A DNA stretch of 34,112 bases. Source: SCUN01 sp964343975 (GTDB lineage: Bacteria; Acidobacteriota; Vicinamibacteria; Vicinamibacterales; SCN-69-37). A model generated the notes under the pieces. The model made no database searches, had not been told where the DNA came from, and worked only from the letters and a program-made list of their open reading frames with translations. The stretch covers positions 1 through 34,112 of the forward strand of contig CAYFLU010000012.1 in the NCBI GenBank assembly GCA_964343975.1, written 5' to 3'. Of this stretch, positions 7,661 through 16,193 are shown piece after piece. Both the position numbers and the translations under genes were made by a program. Every line of letters starts with the position of its first letter. The first letter of the stretch is position 1.

Positions 7661-8881
7661 ATGCGCATCCGGCTCCCCATCCGGCTCGTCGTTGCTGCCG
7701 TTCCATTCGTTCTTGCGCTGACGCTCGCCGCGGTGCCCCTGCCGGCTCGGCAGGCCCGTCCCGCGGCCCAGCCCGGCTATGTCGGCGTCACACTCGACGA
7801 CCTGGCCCCGTCCGAGACCGGCTACTACGGCCTCAAAGGTCCAGGCGTCGTCGCGGCGAACGTCGTCGTCAATGGCCCGGCCTACAAATCAGGCCTGCGC
7901 GAAGACGATGCGATCGTGAGCGTCGACGGCAAGGCGGTGACGAACGCGGCGCAGGCGGCAGACATGCTGCGCGCGCATGCCGCCGGAGAGAAGGTGCGCA
8001 TCGGGCTCGTGCATGTGGAGAACGGTCGCCGCATCCAGATCGAGATCGGCGTGATCGCGGAGCCGCGACCGGCCGGGTATGGCGCCGCACCGCCGGCGGC
8101 CCCAATCGCTCCGGCGCCCGGCGGGGGCCGCGCGGCCGCGCCTGGTGGCGCGCTGCGCGTAGTGGATCCGCGCTCGACGGTTCAAGGCGCGCCACAGCAG
8201 CAAGGTCCGTGCACAGCTGTCGTGCCGCAAGGTTGGACATTTCGCGCCGGACAGTATGGCGACACGGCCGATCTCGAGGGGGAAGGCGGTCGTGCCCATG
8301 CTTCGTGGGGCATCCGCGGCGTCAACACTGCGATGCGCGGGTTGTACGGTCCGATGCACGGACCAGCCGACGAAGCCACCCTGGCGACCGCATCGATGGC
8401 CATCCAGGCCGCCGCGCAGTACACGAGCGGACCAATGACGGTGGGGTTTCTGACGGCGCGATCGTTTTCTGCCGGCACACAAAATGGCGTCGTGCTGATG
8501 AAGGCGTATCAGATCCCGATGCCCGGGCAGTACGTGTTGTCGACGTACTTCGCGTGGGCAGATCGGTCGTCGCCGCGCCTCCTCGACATTGCGAAGGCCG
8601 TGCTGTCCACGGTGTCGTGCACGACGCACATCCGTCCGTCGGAGCCGTTGGTGACGGCACCAAGACCTGGCGATCCGAAGCGCCGCCGCCGCGGCGACGA
8701 GAGCGACGATCTGCAGGATTACAACGCGCAACTCGGCACGCAGTGGGCGACATCGCCGTCGACCGGCGAGCATTACCTGCTCGACCACGCCACGCAGTGG
8801 AATGACACCGGGCCCAACGGCCCGGGCTACTACCGGAAGGCCGGCAACAGCTACGAGAAGCTGAACACGGGCTGGCAATGA
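7661..8881 (+). CDS. Secreted PDZ-domain protein
   Basis: 406 residues. Residues 1-30 are a signal peptide (VVAAVPFVLALTLAAVPLPA). Residues 38-135 form a PDZ domain of the DegP/HtrA type: GYVGVTLDDLAP, then GPGVVAANVVVNGPAYKSGL, REDDAIVSVDGKAV and the closing strand IQIEIGVI. No protease triad is present, so this is a PDZ protein without the peptidase. A Pro/Ala/Gly spacer (about 140-170) leads to a conserved-looking domain with CTAVVPQGWTFRAGQ near residue 187; the C-terminal part (HYLLDHATQWNDTGPNGPGY) is unrecognised. The stop codon shares an ATGA with the next gene, which makes translational coupling very likely. As the periplasmic partner of a channel and kinase it could be a sensor, but that is inference. 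Confidence 0.8.
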   Translation: MRIRLPIRLVVAAVPFVLALTLAAVPLPARQARPAAQPGYVGVTLDDLAPSETGYYGLKGPGVVAANVVVNGPAYKSGLREDDAIVSVDGKAVTNAAQAADMLRAHAAGEKVRIGLVHVENGRRIQIEIGVIAEPRPAGYGAAPPAAPIAPAPGGGRAAAPGGALRVVDPRSTVQGAPQQQGPCTAVVPQGWTFRAGQYGDTADLEGEGGRAHASWGIRGVNTAMRGLYGPMHGPADEATLATASMAIQAAAQYTSGPMTVGFLTARSFSAGTQNGVVLMKAYQIPMPGQYVLSTYFAWADRSSPRLLDIAKAVLSTVSCTTHIRPSEPLVTAPRPGDPKRRRRGDESDDLQDYNAQLGTQWATSPSTGEHYLLDHATQWNDTGPNGPGYYRKAGNSYEKLNTGWQ

Positions 8882-10059
8882 CACCGGCGCTGCTGCTTCG
8901 TCATCTGGCGGTGCCGATCGCCTGGGCGGCGCTGAGCGCCGCGCTCTCATTCGCCTCTGCCACGGGCTTGGCTCCCGGCTTGCAACCGATCGTGCATTGG
9001 CTGTGGGCCTGCTTGCCCTGGATCGTGCTGATGCGCGTCGCCGCGCTCTATCTCTTCGACGTGCACTTGCGGACGAGCCGCAACATCGAACTGCCCGCCC
9101 TCGTGCCGTCGCTCGTGATCGCGCTCGCGTACGGCGCGATCGGCTTTGCGGTGTTCCGTGTGCAGCACCCGACGTTCAGCGTATTGCCGCTCCTCGCCAC
9201 CAGCGCCATCACGTCCGTGGTGCTCGGCTTCGCACTGCAGCCAGTGCTCGCCAACCTCTTCGCCGGCGTGGCGGTGAGTCTCGACCAACCATTTCGATTG
9301 AACGATCACGTACGGATCGGCGCGACCGAAGGCCGCGTCACCGCCATCAACTGGCACTCGACGCATCTGCGCACGTCGGAGAACGACGAGGTGATCATCG
9401 CCAACGCGAAACTCACCGAGCAGCCGATCGTGAATCTCTACTACCCGAATCCGATGCACTTGACGCGCGTGCGGGTCGGCACCGATCTCGACCGTCCGCC
9501 GTATCGCGTGCGGCAAGTACTGGTCGACTGCGCCGCCAACATCCCCGGCCTGCTGGACAAACCCTCGCCGGATGCCGCGCTCGTGGAATTCGCGCCCGAC
9601 TGCGCGGTGTATGAACTGCGCTGCTGGGTCGAAGACGCGGCGGAATCCGGCGGCGTCGCCAATGAGCTGCGCACGCGTATTTGGGACGCGTTTCACCGGC
9701 AACAGTTCCGGCTCACCTTCCCGGGCTCGATCCTGCGCGACACGACGCCGGCCACCCTCCGCGTCGGCGCACAGCTCTTCGCGACGAGCGGCCCCCTGCG
9801 CGGGCACACGCTGTCGCTCACCGGCACGACGACGATCGGCCGCACCGAGGGCTGCGCGATTCATCTCACCGCGCACGAAGCCAGCGGCGAACACGCCCGC
9901 CTCGAACGAGACGGCGCGGGCTGGTGCCTGATCGATCTCAACAGCAAGTACGGCACGACCGTGAACGGCGCCGCCATCACACGGCACCTGCTCGCGGATC
10001 TCGACCGCATCACGATTGCCGATAGCACGTTCGTCTTCGAGGCTGGCGATGGGCGCTGA
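8878..10059 (+). CDS. MscS-type mechanosensitive channel with C-terminal FHA domain
   Basis: 393 residues starting in the ATGA overlap with the preceding gene. Three or four membrane segments occupy residues ~5-30, 38-62, 72-95 and 103-125. The last, ending GFALQPVLANLFAGVAV, is the pore-lining helix of MscS. A beta domain follows with the MscS signature VRIGATEGRVTAINWHSTHL and DEVIIANAKL. At about residues 295-390 there is an FHA domain with its phosphothreonine-binding residues: IGR in TTTIGRTEGC, SGEH, and the asparagine of LNSKYGTTVNG. FHA domains read phosphothreonine, and the very next gene is a Ser/Thr kinase, so the channel may be recruited or modulated by that kinase. The channel family relieves osmotic stress; the link to phosphorylation is inferred from the fusion and gene order. 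Confidence 0.9.
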   Translation: MTPALLLRHLAVPIAWAALSAALSFASATGLAPGLQPIVHWLWACLPWIVLMRVAALYLFDVHLRTSRNIELPALVPSLVIALAYGAIGFAVFRVQHPTFSVLPLLATSAITSVVLGFALQPVLANLFAGVAVSLDQPFRLNDHVRIGATEGRVTAINWHSTHLRTSENDEVIIANAKLTEQPIVNLYYPNPMHLTRVRVGTDLDRPPYRVRQVLVDCAANIPGLLDKPSPDAALVEFAPDCAVYELRCWVEDAAESGGVANELRTRIWDAFHRQQFRLTFPGSILRDTTPATLRVGAQLFATSGPLRGHTLSLTGTTTIGRTEGCAIHLTAHEASGEHARLERDGAGWCLIDLNSKYGTTVNGAAITRHLLADLDRITIADSTFVFEAGDGR

Positions 10060-11995
10060 GCTGCCGAAGACCATTGGTCGGTACCAGATCCTCGATCTCA
10101 TCGGCGAAGGCGGCATGGGCACGGTTTACAAAGCCCTGCAACCGTCGCTGAATCGCACGGTCGCGATCAAGACGCTCCCGCCGAAGATGGTCGCGCAGCC
10201 GGAACTCACCGCGCGCTTTGGGCGCGAGACGCAAGCGCTGGCCCGGCTCAATCATCCAAACATCGTCAACATCATCGACAGCGGCATGGACGGCGAGGCG
10301 CCGTTCTTCGTCATGGAATACGTCGACGGCTGTTCGCTGGCGGAGTTGACGGCGGAACGGACGCTCTCGCTGAGCGACGGGCTCCGCGTCATTCGTGAAG
10401 TCGGTAGCGGTCTCGACTATGCGCACCGCATGGGCGTGATCCATCGCGACCTGAAGCTCTCGAACATCCTCGTCACCCGAGACCTGGCGACTATCAAGAT
10501 CGCCGACTTCGGCATCAGCCGTCTCGATGACGACGGCCGGTCGCCGCAACTGACGACGACGCGGACGGGACTGGGGACGATGTACTACATGGCGCCCGAA
10601 CAGGCGGCCGACGCGTCGTCAGTCGACAAGCGTACGGACGTGTACTCGCTCGGCGTCGTGTGTTACCAGTTGCTGACGGGGCAGATTCCGGCGGGCCGCT
10701 TCAGCATGCCGAGTCAGCTCAATCCGCACTTGCCGCCGGAACTCGACCCGATCGTGTTGCGGTGCCTCGCGTTCAATCGCGACGAGCGGTACGACCACAT
10801 CGCGGACGTTCTCACGGATCTCGATCACGTGAAACAACTGGCCGGCTTCCGGCTGATGGAAAGCCTCAAGGTGCTGTCGCAGTCGACGTCGCATGCGCTG
10901 AAGACATCCACGTCGCGTATGGCCCGGCAGCGGCCGATGGCGATGGTCGCCGGAGCGGCCGCGTTGGTGCTCATCGTCGGCGGCGGCGCGTATGCGCTGT
11001 GGCCCGCACGCCATGCGACACCGACCGCCCCCGCGGTCACGCCGACCGCCGCGCCGACGCCAACACCAATGGCTGCAACGGCCGCGCCGCCGGCTGCACC
11101 CGTGGCGGAACCGACCGCGACGCCAACGCCTGCGACACCGCCCCCAGTGGTTGCGGCGCCGGCTTCAGCGCCGGTGACGACACCGGTGACGTCGCCCGCG
11201 CCAACACCGGCTGCCCCGAAGGTAGAGGCACCGCCTGTGAAGAGCGCGAAGCCGTCAAAGGCCGCGGCCGAGGCGCAACACGCGCTCGAGTTGATGCGCG
11301 CGAAGATCGATGGCGGGCTCGCGCCGCAGACACTGGGCGAGTTGCAGCAGTTCGTGGCGGCACAGCGCGCGACGCCGCTCGGCTTTGACGGCTTGCTGCT
11401 GCTCGGTGATCTCAACGACAAGCTGGGGCGCACGGACCAAGCGGTGCAGAGTTATCAGGACGCGGCCAAGACCTTTGCGGCCGATCCGCGCGCGGGGCAA
11501 GCGCTCTTCAAAGCGGCACAAGTACAGGCGCGGCAAAGGCATCGCAAAGACGCGATCGCGTCGTACGCGCTCGTACTCGACAAGTACCCGAAGAGCCCAT
11601 GGGCAATTCCGTCGATGCTCGCGAAGGCAGACCTCGAGGAGAAGGAAGACATCAAGGTCGTGGATCCGCAGTCCGGCAGCAGGATGCCGGCGGCGATTCT
11701 TACCTATCGCGCGTTTGTCGCGGCGAATCCGTCACGACCTGAAACGGAGCACGCGCTGTGGCAGCTCGGCGCGCTGTACGCGGACATCGATCGTTACGTC
11801 GATGCGGCCGCGACGTACGTGCAACTCGTCACGAAGTTTCCGCAAACGCGCCTCGACGCCGCGTTTCAGGCCGGCGAGTGGTACGAGAAGAAGGTCAAGG
11901 ACGCTGCGAAAGCGATCGTCGCCTACAGGCTCGTGCCGCCGCAGTCGGAGAATGCGAAGAAGGCGGCGGATCGGATTGCGAAGCTCAGCAAGTAA
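10049..11995 (+). CDS. Membrane-anchored Ser/Thr protein kinase with C-terminal TPR-like repeats
   Basis: 648 residues from the ATG at 10049, which overlaps the end of the channel gene by 11 bp; a start at 10016 in the same frame is less natural. The kinase domain spans residues 10-270: GEGGMGTVY loop, lysine K41, glutamate E60, catalytic HRDLKLSN with D134, DFG at 153-155 and APEQ at 182-185. A single membrane helix (VAGAAALVLIVGGGAYALW, about 299-318) follows. A Thr/Pro/Ala-rich spacer then leads to TPR-like helical repeats from about residue 430 to the end (e.g. KDAIASYALVLDKYPKSP, DAAATYVQLVTKFP). The kinase is cytoplasmic and the repeats periplasmic. All catalytic residues are intact, so it should be active. 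It ends 12 bp from the convergent GH127 gene. Confidence 0.93.
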   Translation: MGAELPKTIGRYQILDLIGEGGMGTVYKALQPSLNRTVAIKTLPPKMVAQPELTARFGRETQALARLNHPNIVNIIDSGMDGEAPFFVMEYVDGCSLAELTAERTLSLSDGLRVIREVGSGLDYAHRMGVIHRDLKLSNILVTRDLATIKIADFGISRLDDDGRSPQLTTTRTGLGTMYYMAPEQAADASSVDKRTDVYSLGVVCYQLLTGQIPAGRFSMPSQLNPHLPPELDPIVLRCLAFNRDERYDHIADVLTDLDHVKQLAGFRLMESLKVLSQSTSHALKTSTSRMARQRPMAMVAGAAALVLIVGGGAYALWPARHATPTAPAVTPTAAPTPTPMAATAAPPAAPVAEPTATPTPATPPPVVAAPASAPVTTPVTSPAPTPAAPKVEAPPVKSAKPSKAAAEAQHALELMRAKIDGGLAPQTLGELQQFVAAQRATPLGFDGLLLLGDLNDKLGRTDQAVQSYQDAAKTFAADPRAGQALFKAAQVQARQRHRKDAIASYALVLDKYPKSPWAIPSMLAKADLEEKEDIKVVDPQSGSRMPAAILTYRAFVAANPSRPETEHALWQLGALYADIDRYVDAAATYVQLVTKFPQTRLDAAFQAGEWYEKKVKDAAKAIVAYRLVPPQSENAKKAADRIAKLSK

Positions 11996-12007
11996 CGTTC
12001 GCGCCGA

Positions 12008-13900
12008 TCACCACAACTTCCAGGGCAGCGCTTTCCGGTCGAAGTACATGAAGTAGGGATAGTTCTCGCCCACTTCATGGAACGGGCGGAAGCGCAGCCG
12101 TACCGGCGCCTTGTCGGGCAACGCCACGCGGTAGACGGTCACAGGATCTTTCTCGGGCGCCAATCCGGTCGACCAGATGCCGCGCGCGAGCGTAGCGCCA
12201 TCTTCCGGCACGAGCCACGTATTCAATTCGGCGTCGGTGAACGGTAGCCGGAAGTTCGGATCGTGGTACGCCCCTTCGAGCACATACACCACCGGGCCGC
12301 GGACCACGGCGACGCGATCGGGGTGCTGCGTGTCGACGGCTTGCATGCGCCACGCGAGCGGAATCCGCACGGTGAGCACATCGCCGGTCTTCCACACGCG
12401 CGTCACGCCGGCCCAGCCATCGCTCACATCGAGCGTGACGTCCTGGCCGTTCAGCGTGGCCGTGACCGCGCCGGCCCAAGCCGGCACGCGCACACGCAAC
12501 GCAAACGGCGTGGCCACGGTTCGGCGAACGGTGAGCTTCGTCGAATCGAGATCGGGGTATCGCGTGTCTTGCTCGAGTTCGACGGTGCCGCCGTCCGTCG
12601 CCCAGCGCACCGTCGACGGCACGAACAGGTTCACGTGCAGCGCGCGATCGCTCTTGAAATAGATGAGATTGTACAGCTCGGCCATGTTCTGGAGATACGT
12701 GCCCGAACAGCAGGTGCACGTGTCCCAGTTGTAGACCTTCATGCCGCCGCCCACGCGGTAGTCCGCGTAGTAGAACGCCTGCACCTTGTCGCGCACGTGC
12801 AGCGCGGCGCCGACGCCGTTGTAGAGCAGCCGTTCGATCCAGTCGCCGTAGCGCGCCTCGCCGGTGAAGCGCATCAGATAGCGCGAGAGCTTGTAACCGC
12901 CCCACGTGCCGCAGACGGCCTCGCACGTATCCGACCGCGTGTCGAGCGCGCGCCCGAGACTGCCGTCGGTCTTCATGAAGCGCTCGTTCGGCCCGTACCC
13001 GCCGGTGGCATACACCTGATGTTTCTGCAGGTAGTCGTACGCGTTCTTCGCGATCGTGAGGAAATTCGCCGAGCCGCTCACCTCGTACGCCATCGCCGCG
13101 CTACTGAACGTATTCACGTGGCTGTACGCATGCACCCCATGCGCATCGTCGGGATCCGACGACGGGAGGAACTTGTGCCAGTAGGCGTGGTAGTACCACT
13201 CTTCGGCGAAGGTCTTGTACGACTCGTCTTCGGTGAGCCGATACGCGCGCAAGAGGTTCTCGCCGAGCGTGTACCACTCCTGTGGCCGGCCGTAGTAGGC
13301 CTTGTTGTCGGTGATGTCGGCGATCGGCGCCTGCGCGCGCTGGAATGTGGCCTTCGCGTGCGCCACGACCTTCGCGAGGACGGGACGGATCTCGCGGTGC
13401 CCCGCGTAGAGTTCGAGGTCGACGAGACCGCACACGAGCTTGTCGAACGCGTAGTGGTCCATGCGCGCGTCGCCGCTCGCTGGCACCGTCTTCCCCCACT
13501 CGGTGAACAGCGTGATTGCCTTGTTCTTGAGCGCCGTGTCTTGGGTCGCGCGCGCGAGGCGCGCCATCCCGCTCAGCCACTGCCCGAACACGATGTTGCT
13601 GTTCTCGCCGCACCAGCCGCCGAGCGGCCGGCCTGGCGCCGCGAGGCCCGCGGCTTTGCGGAAGCCGTGCAGGATGTCGTCGTTCGAGACGCCGCGATAG
13701 AACGTGCGCGCCTCCTCGACCTGCCGTTGCCACCGGCTCGGCAAGAGCGTGACGTCGTCGAGGTCAACGGGCGTGAGGCGATTGCGGCTGCCGTACCCTT
13801 GCGCGGCGTCGAGCCTCGTCATCCCGGCCGCTGCGCTGAGCGCCAGTGCCGCGGCCGGCACCGACTTCAGGAAATCGCGGCGCGGAACGTCGGCGCTCAC
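12008..13900 (-). CDS. Glycoside hydrolase family 127 (DUF1680) beta-L-arabinofuranosidase-like enzyme
   Basis: 630 residues from the GTG at 13900, which overlaps the stop of the glutathione peroxidase gene (GTGA). This start exposes a twin-arginine signal (RRDFLKSVPAAALALSAAAG), predicting Tat export of a folded enzyme. The (alpha/alpha)6 barrel of DUF1680 is evident (GWCGENSNIVFGQWLSGM, HAYSHVNTFSSAAMAYE, YLQKHQVYATGGYGPNERFM). The cysteine pair of GH127 enzymes appears in WDTCTCCSGTY and another cysteine in SDTCEAVCGTW. In the characterised Bifidobacterium enzyme the zinc site has the pattern Glu-x-Cys; here the equivalent seems to be Asp-Thr-Cys, and the CCPPN motif is CCSGT. It probably acts on arabinose- or other furanose-containing plant glycans, but the variant site makes the substrate uncertain. 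Confidence 0.88.
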   Translation of the reverse strand: MSADVPRRDFLKSVPAAALALSAAAGMTRLDAAQGYGSRNRLTPVDLDDVTLLPSRWQRQVEEARTFYRGVSNDDILHGFRKAAGLAAPGRPLGGWCGENSNIVFGQWLSGMARLARATQDTALKNKAITLFTEWGKTVPASGDARMDHYAFDKLVCGLVDLELYAGHREIRPVLAKVVAHAKATFQRAQAPIADITDNKAYYGRPQEWYTLGENLLRAYRLTEDESYKTFAEEWYYHAYWHKFLPSSDPDDAHGVHAYSHVNTFSSAAMAYEVSGSANFLTIAKNAYDYLQKHQVYATGGYGPNERFMKTDGSLGRALDTRSDTCEAVCGTWGGYKLSRYLMRFTGEARYGDWIERLLYNGVGAALHVRDKVQAFYYADYRVGGGMKVYNWDTCTCCSGTYLQNMAELYNLIYFKSDRALHVNLFVPSTVRWATDGGTVELEQDTRYPDLDSTKLTVRRTVATPFALRVRVPAWAGAVTATLNGQDVTLDVSDGWAGVTRVWKTGDVLTVRIPLAWRMQAVDTQHPDRVAVVRGPVVYVLEGAYHDPNFRLPFTDAELNTWLVPEDGATLARGIWSTGLAPEKDPVTVYRVALPDKAPVRLRFRPFHEVGENYPYFMYFDRKALPWKLW

Positions 13901-14367
13901 GGCAGATCCTGTTCGATCTGCTCCGGCGTATCCCCAGAACCGTAGCGCTTGATCACGTGCCCATCCGGCCCGACCAGGAACTTGGTGAAGTTCCACTTGA
14001 TCGACTCGGTGCCGAAGATGCCCTTCTTCTCCGACTTGAGCCAGCGGAAGAGCGGATGCGCGCCGTCGCCGTTCACTTCCACCTTCGAGAACATCGGGAA
14101 CGTGACGTCGTACGTCGTCTTGCAGAACGCGGAGATCTCCGCGTCGGTGCCCTGCTCCTGGGCGCCGAACTGATTGCACGGAAAGCCCAGGACCACGAAG
14201 CCCGCGTCCTTGTGCTTGCGGTAGAGGGCCTCGAGCCCGGTGTACTGCGGCGTGTAGCCGCACGCGCTCGCGACGTTCACCACCAGCACGGTCTGGCCCT
14301 TGAATTCAGACAGCGAACGGTTCTGCCCGAGAATGTCGACGGCGTCGAAATCGTAGAGGGTGCTCAT
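13897..14367 (-). CDS. Glutathione peroxidase (cysteine type)
   Basis: 156 residues from the ATG at 14367; the frame extends upstream but those residues are unlike the family. The family signatures are VVNVASACGYTPQY, with peroxidatic cysteine C36, GFPCNQFGAQEQG with the tetrad glutamine, and WNFTKFLVGPDG with the Trp-Asn pair. It reduces hydrogen peroxide and lipid hydroperoxides, in bacteria usually with thioredoxin as the reductant. It uses cysteine and not selenocysteine. It has no signal peptide, so it is cytoplasmic. It lies 10 bp after the HhH gene, and its TGA overlaps the GTG of the GH127 gene. Confidence 0.93.
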   Translation of the reverse strand: MSTLYDFDAVDILGQNRSLSEFKGQTVLVVNVASACGYTPQYTGLEALYRKHKDAGFVVLGFPCNQFGAQEQGTDAEISAFCKTTYDVTFPMFSKVEVNGDGAHPLFRWLKSEKKGIFGTESIKWNFTKFLVGPDGHVIKRYGSGDTPEQIEQDLP

Positions 14368-14377
14368 GCGCTCGGTC

Positions 14378-14653
14378 TCAGTCCTTCCAGTTCCACCAGA
14401 GGAGCTTCTTCGGTTGCGGTTTCGGCGTCTCCGCGAAATACACGGCGCACCGGAATACATAGAGCAAACAGCGGTCCTGCACCATCCCGGCCTTCGCGTT
14501 GCTCTTGGCGTAGAGCCGCTCGGGATCTTTCCCCTTCAAGTCGACGATGCGCGTCACGCCGATGCTGCGAAGGTCATCGGCAATCGACGGCCCGACGCCG
14601 GGAATCCGCTGCAACTCGTCGGGATGCGTCTTCTTAGTTTTCGACAGCGCCAT
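14378..14653 (-). CDS. Helix-hairpin-helix protein of the Cdd1 (pathogenicity locus) family
   Basis: 91 residues from the ATG at 14653, which lies inside the end of the DUF2007 gene (about 20-bp overlap). The helix-hairpin-helix signature LQRIPGVGPSIADDLRSIGV is followed by VDLKGKDPERLY and a cysteine-containing QDRCLLYVFRCAVYFA, the known Cdd1 pattern. HhH motifs bind DNA non-specifically, but the role of the family is not established. The two cysteines (DRC and FRC) may be functional. An alternative start nine codons upstream (14680) exists in the same frame. Confidence 0.85.
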   Translation of the reverse strand: MALSKTKKTHPDELQRIPGVGPSIADDLRSIGVTRIVDLKGKDPERLYAKSNAKAGMVQDRCLLYVFRCAVYFAETPKPQPKKLLWWNWKD

Positions 14654-14870
14654 CGTCCACGGCCTCTTCCGCCTCGGCATCCAGCACTTCGGTGGCGGCG
14701 TCGAGGTCTTCGTCGGGCACGATCACGTGGATGCCGGTCGTGAGCCCCATGGCAGGCTGCACGCCGCCGCAGTCGTCGCGACGCATGATGCACTCGATGC
14801 CGGCGGCTTCAAGGGCCGACATCGCCACTTCGGCTTCGAGTTCGTTGCTGAACACGCGCACGATTGCCAT
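14634..14870 (-). CDS. DUF2007 domain protein
   Basis: 78 residues. The beginning IVRVFSNELEAEVAMSALEA, then AGIECIMRRDD and the closing strand IHVIVPDEDLDAATEVLD match the DUF2007 fold (a small alpha/beta domain described as a putative signal-transducing protein). The acidic tail (EAEEAVDDGAVEN) overlaps the start of the following HhH gene. Its function is unknown. The 45 bp between this start and the end of the M20 peptidase gene (14871-14915) contains no other feature except the reverse complement of GGAGG just before the ATG. Confidence 0.85.
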   Translation of the reverse strand: MAIVRVFSNELEAEVAMSALEAAGIECIMRRDDCGGVQPAMGLTTGIHVIVPDEDLDAATEVLDAEAEEAVDDGAVEN

Positions 14871-14915
14871 CGCCGCCTCCTAGAGTCGCTGACCGACCGC
14901 GACGGGCCTCGTGCC

Positions 14916-16193
14916 CTATCGCTTATTCAAGCGTAGCAGCGTCACCGCGGCCCGCTTCGCCTGAATCGCGAGCGACGCCAGATCGGCATGCTCGGCCGGC
15001 GAGTGATCGTCGCCGCCCTTCATGCCCACGGCGTCGATCACCGAGGGCACGATGCCGCCAATGAACGAGACGTCCGCGGCGCCGGCCCGGTCGGGGCTCA
15101 CCGCAGAGACCGTGCCGAGCCCGAGATCTTCACTGGCCTTGTTGAACGCGGCGAGGAGCGCGTCGTTGCCCGGCGCAGGCGCGAGCGGCGGATACCCTTC
15201 GCCGAACGTGATCGTGGCCTTCGCCGTCGCCGAGTTGGCGGCCTTCACGATGGCCTCCATGGCCGCGCGCGTGCGCGTGAACTGGTCGGCCGTGAGCGCG
15301 CGCATGTCGCCGGTGACCACCGCTTCCGCGGAGATCACGTTCGTCTTGCCGAACGACTTCACGCTCGCCGTCTTGTCGTCGTAGGCGGCCGTCGTGCCGC
15401 CACCGAACACGCCGGGATTGAACGTGAGGTGCGGTTCGTTGCCGAGCGTGTCGCGGAACGTGCTGAGGATCTTCGCGGCGGTGAAGATCGCGCCGTCGCC
15501 CGCATCCGCCGTGAACACCTGCGACGAGTGCCCGGTCTTCGCCGTCACGCGCAGTTCCCAGCTCTGAATGCCGCGGCGCGCCGACACCGCGTGCGCGATG
15601 TTGCTGTCGCCATTCTCGAAGCCGATCGCGTACTGCGCGCCCTTCGCCGCCGCCACGAGGGCCGCGCGGGAGGCCGCCAGCGGACGGCCGCCGTCTTCCT
15701 CATCGCCGGTCATCACGACCACGATGTGCATCGCATCGAGCGCACCCGCGGCCTTGAGCGCCTTCAGCGCCTGAATGATGACGACGTCGCCGCCCTTCAT
15801 GTCGATGATGCCGGGGCCCTTGGCCGTCTTCGCATCGACGCGTTCGAACTTCTGGAAGGGACTGTCGAGCTCGAACACCGTGTCGAGGTGGCCGATGAGC
15901 AGGATCTTCGGTCCGCTGCCGGCGTGCTCCGCGACGAGATGGCCCGACCGGCCGAATGCGGCGCCGTCGACCCACGTGGTCGTGAAACCGAGACCGTCGA
16001 ACTCGGCTTTGAAGAGGTCGCCGACCTTCTTCACGCCCGCGTGATTGCCGGTGCCGCTGTTGATGTTCACGGCCTTCTCGAGCAGCGCGAGTCCGTCGTT
16101 CTGATGATCGTCGAGGTACTTCACGATCGTCTGTTCCGCCGACTGCGCCATCATCGCCATCGACAACACTGCGCACGCAAGCCAGATCTTCAT
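14916..16193 (-). CDS. M20 family metallopeptidase, exported
   Basis: 425 residues from the ATG at 16193, sharing one base with the TGA of the preceding gene (TGATG). Residues 1-19 are a signal peptide (IWLACAVLSMAMMAQSAE). The M20 di-zinc site is clear: GHLDTV with H102 and D104, D131 in GIIDMKGGDV, and the E165-E166 pair of TGDEEDGG. The C-terminal zinc histidine is in GGDDHSPAE. The dimerisation domain (RRGIQSWELRVTAKTGHSSQ) is intact. The nearest characterised relatives are the glutamate carboxypeptidase (CPG2-type) enzymes, which remove C-terminal glutamate from peptides or folates. The exact substrate is unknown. Confidence 0.92.
   Translation of the reverse strand: MKIWLACAVLSMAMMAQSAEQTIVKYLDDHQNDGLALLEKAVNINSGTGNHAGVKKVGDLFKAEFDGLGFTTTWVDGAAFGRSGHLVAEHAGSGPKILLIGHLDTVFELDSPFQKFERVDAKTAKGPGIIDMKGGDVVIIQALKALKAAGALDAMHIVVVMTGDEEDGGRPLAASRAALVAAAKGAQYAIGFENGDSNIAHAVSARRGIQSWELRVTAKTGHSSQVFTADAGDGAIFTAAKILSTFRDTLGNEPHLTFNPGVFGGGTTAAYDDKTASVKSFGKTNVISAEAVVTGDMRALTADQFTRTRAAMEAIVKAANSATAKATITFGEGYPPLAPAPGNDALLAAFNKASEDLGLGTVSAVSPDRAGAADVSFIGGIVPSVIDAVGMKGGDDHSPAEHADLASLAIQAKRAAVTLLRLNKR

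Noticed and set aside
12263..13945. 560-codon plus-strand open frame across the GH127 gene
   Set aside because: Composition (Arg/His/Val-rich) is that of an antisense shadow; the minus strand carries a clear GH127 enzyme.
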